From: Planctomycetaceae bacterium
GTDB lineage: Bacteria; Planctomycetota; Phycisphaerae; Phycisphaerales; SM1A02
Assembly: GCA_027488415.1 (NCBI GenBank)
Contig: JAIYBS010000221.1
Location: 1 to 7,083, forward strand
Length of the DNA stretch: 7,083 bases
Reading direction: 5' to 3'
The translations under genes and the position numbers were made by a program. The notes under the pieces are model-generated. The model was not told the DNA's origin. It worked only from the letters and a program-made list of their open reading frames with translations, and searched no databases. Positions 6,470 to 7,083 of the stretch are shown here, piece by piece (within the stretch, counting starts at the first letter, position 1; the number at the start of each line of letters is the position of its first letter).

Positions 6470-6501
6470 GGTTCGAAACGGGTCGCGGTGCGGTACGCGG
6501 A

Positions 6502-7083
6502 TCAGGCGCGGCGACGGCGGGCGGCGAAGCCGGCGACGCCGAGGAGCGCGAGGGCGCCCGGGGCGGGGACCGCCGAGAAGTCGCTCGTGCCCTGGCTCGT
6601 CGAGCCGTTCAGGCCGTCCTTGATCGACGCGAAGCCGGCAAAGCTGACGTCGACACCGAGGATGCGGTTCTCGCCGGCGACAACGAGGTGCGCGCACCAG
6701 ATGCCGAACTGCGCCTGAGAGGCAAAGCCCGAGCCGTCGACGCGGCCCGTGAGACCCGCGAGGCTCTCCGCGACGTTGTCCACCGACGCCGGGGTGCCCG
6801 TGTACCAACCAGCGTTGGCCGGGATGGTGGTGGTAGCAGCCGAGCCGAGCGTGCCGTTCCACGAGGTGCCGGTGAAGAAGGGGTCGGCGTTGGTGTTGGC
6901 CGACGCGTAGTACTGGCCAGCGTAGGCGCCGCCTGAGAACGTGCCGGCGGTCATGAAGCTGTCATCGGAGGTGTTGCGGGTCGACGTGAAGCCGGCGACG
7001 TCGGGCTTCCAGGTCTTGGTGGCGTTGCCAGCCTTCTGGACGAACCCGCCGGCCACGGTGGTCGACGCATTCACGTTGTAGAC
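6502..7083 (-). CDS. PEP-CTERM-like sorting-domain protein (C-terminal part)
   Basis: The frame is open to the window edge and stops at TGA 6504-6502; 193 residues are visible. The visible N-terminal 165 residues are rich in Gly, Ala, Ser, Thr, Asn and aromatic residues with few Lys, typical of an exported beta-rich protein; there is one cysteine (GIWCAHLVV). The last 22 residues form a tripartite sorting tail: a short PAPG motif (VPAPGALALLG), a hydrophobic helix, then ARRRRA. In canonical PEP-CTERM proteins the first motif is PEP; PAP variants are frequent in Phycisphaerae. Such tails direct proteins to exosortase-type processing at the envelope, but no exosortase is in the window. A GTG at 7074 could start a shorter protein, but no ribosome binding site precedes it and no signal peptide is seen, so the true start is most likely beyond the edge. 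The body matches no family I recognise. A strong terminator follows. Confidence 0.82.
   Translation of the reverse strand, partial: VYNVNASTTVAGGFVQKAGNATKTWKPDVAGFTSTRNTSDDSFMTAGTFSGGAYAGQYYASANTNADPFFTGTSWNGTLGSAATTTIPANAGWYTGTPASVDNVAESLAGLTGRVDGSGFASQAQFGIWCAHLVVAGENRILGVDVSFAGFASIKDGLNGSTSQGTSDFSAVPAPGALALLGVAGFAARRRRA

Noticed and set aside
5161..6936. 591-codon plus-strand open frame opposite ftsW and the exported-protein gene
   Set aside because: Its translation is low-complexity Arg/Asp/His-rich sequence from the antisense of real genes and shows no domain.

Overview
The window is about 70% G+C and very densely coded. It most likely comes from a planctomycete of the Phycisphaerae/Phycisphaerales type. 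The main clue is the protein at the right edge: it ends in a PEP-CTERM-like sorting tail of the form PAPGALALLG...ARRRRA, a style common in that class. The lineage is an inference from this tail, the base composition and the gene set; no rRNA or other marker is present.

Layout. Left edge (1-492, plus): the 3' part of a calcineurin-like metallophosphoesterase, whose end overlaps by 82 bases the end of the oppositely oriented HMG-CoA lyase gene. 411-2724 (minus): a tight three-gene unit, read right to left as ygfZ-type folate-binding protein, a 75-residue single-pass membrane protein, then HMG-CoA lyase. Both junctions are GTGA stop/start overlaps. 2725-2804: an 80-base divergent spacer. 2805-3887 (plus): a complete M42-family metallo-aminopeptidase with a clear ribosome binding site. 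3888-3967: a spacer almost filled by a perfect inverted repeat with 25-base arms, strikingly AT-rich for this genome, between two convergent genes. 3968-6399 (minus): ftsW followed by murG, joined by an ATGA overlap. 6400-6501: a spacer with a textbook rho-independent terminator for the gene to the right. 6502-7083 (minus): the C-terminal part of a secreted PEP-CTERM-like protein that runs off the window.

How the genes work together. ftsW and murG are a functional pair: MurG completes lipid II on the cytoplasmic face and FtsW polymerises it at the septum. Here they stand alone rather than inside a longer division/cell-wall cluster. The ygfZ unit combines an Fe-S/tRNA-modification factor, an unknown membrane peptide and a leucine-degradation enzyme; no shared pathway is evident beyond co-transcription. 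No tRNA, rRNA, CRISPR, transposase or prophage gene was seen. The only structure that the genes do not explain is the long palindrome at 3899-3950. I found no convincing evidence of a new multi-gene system.
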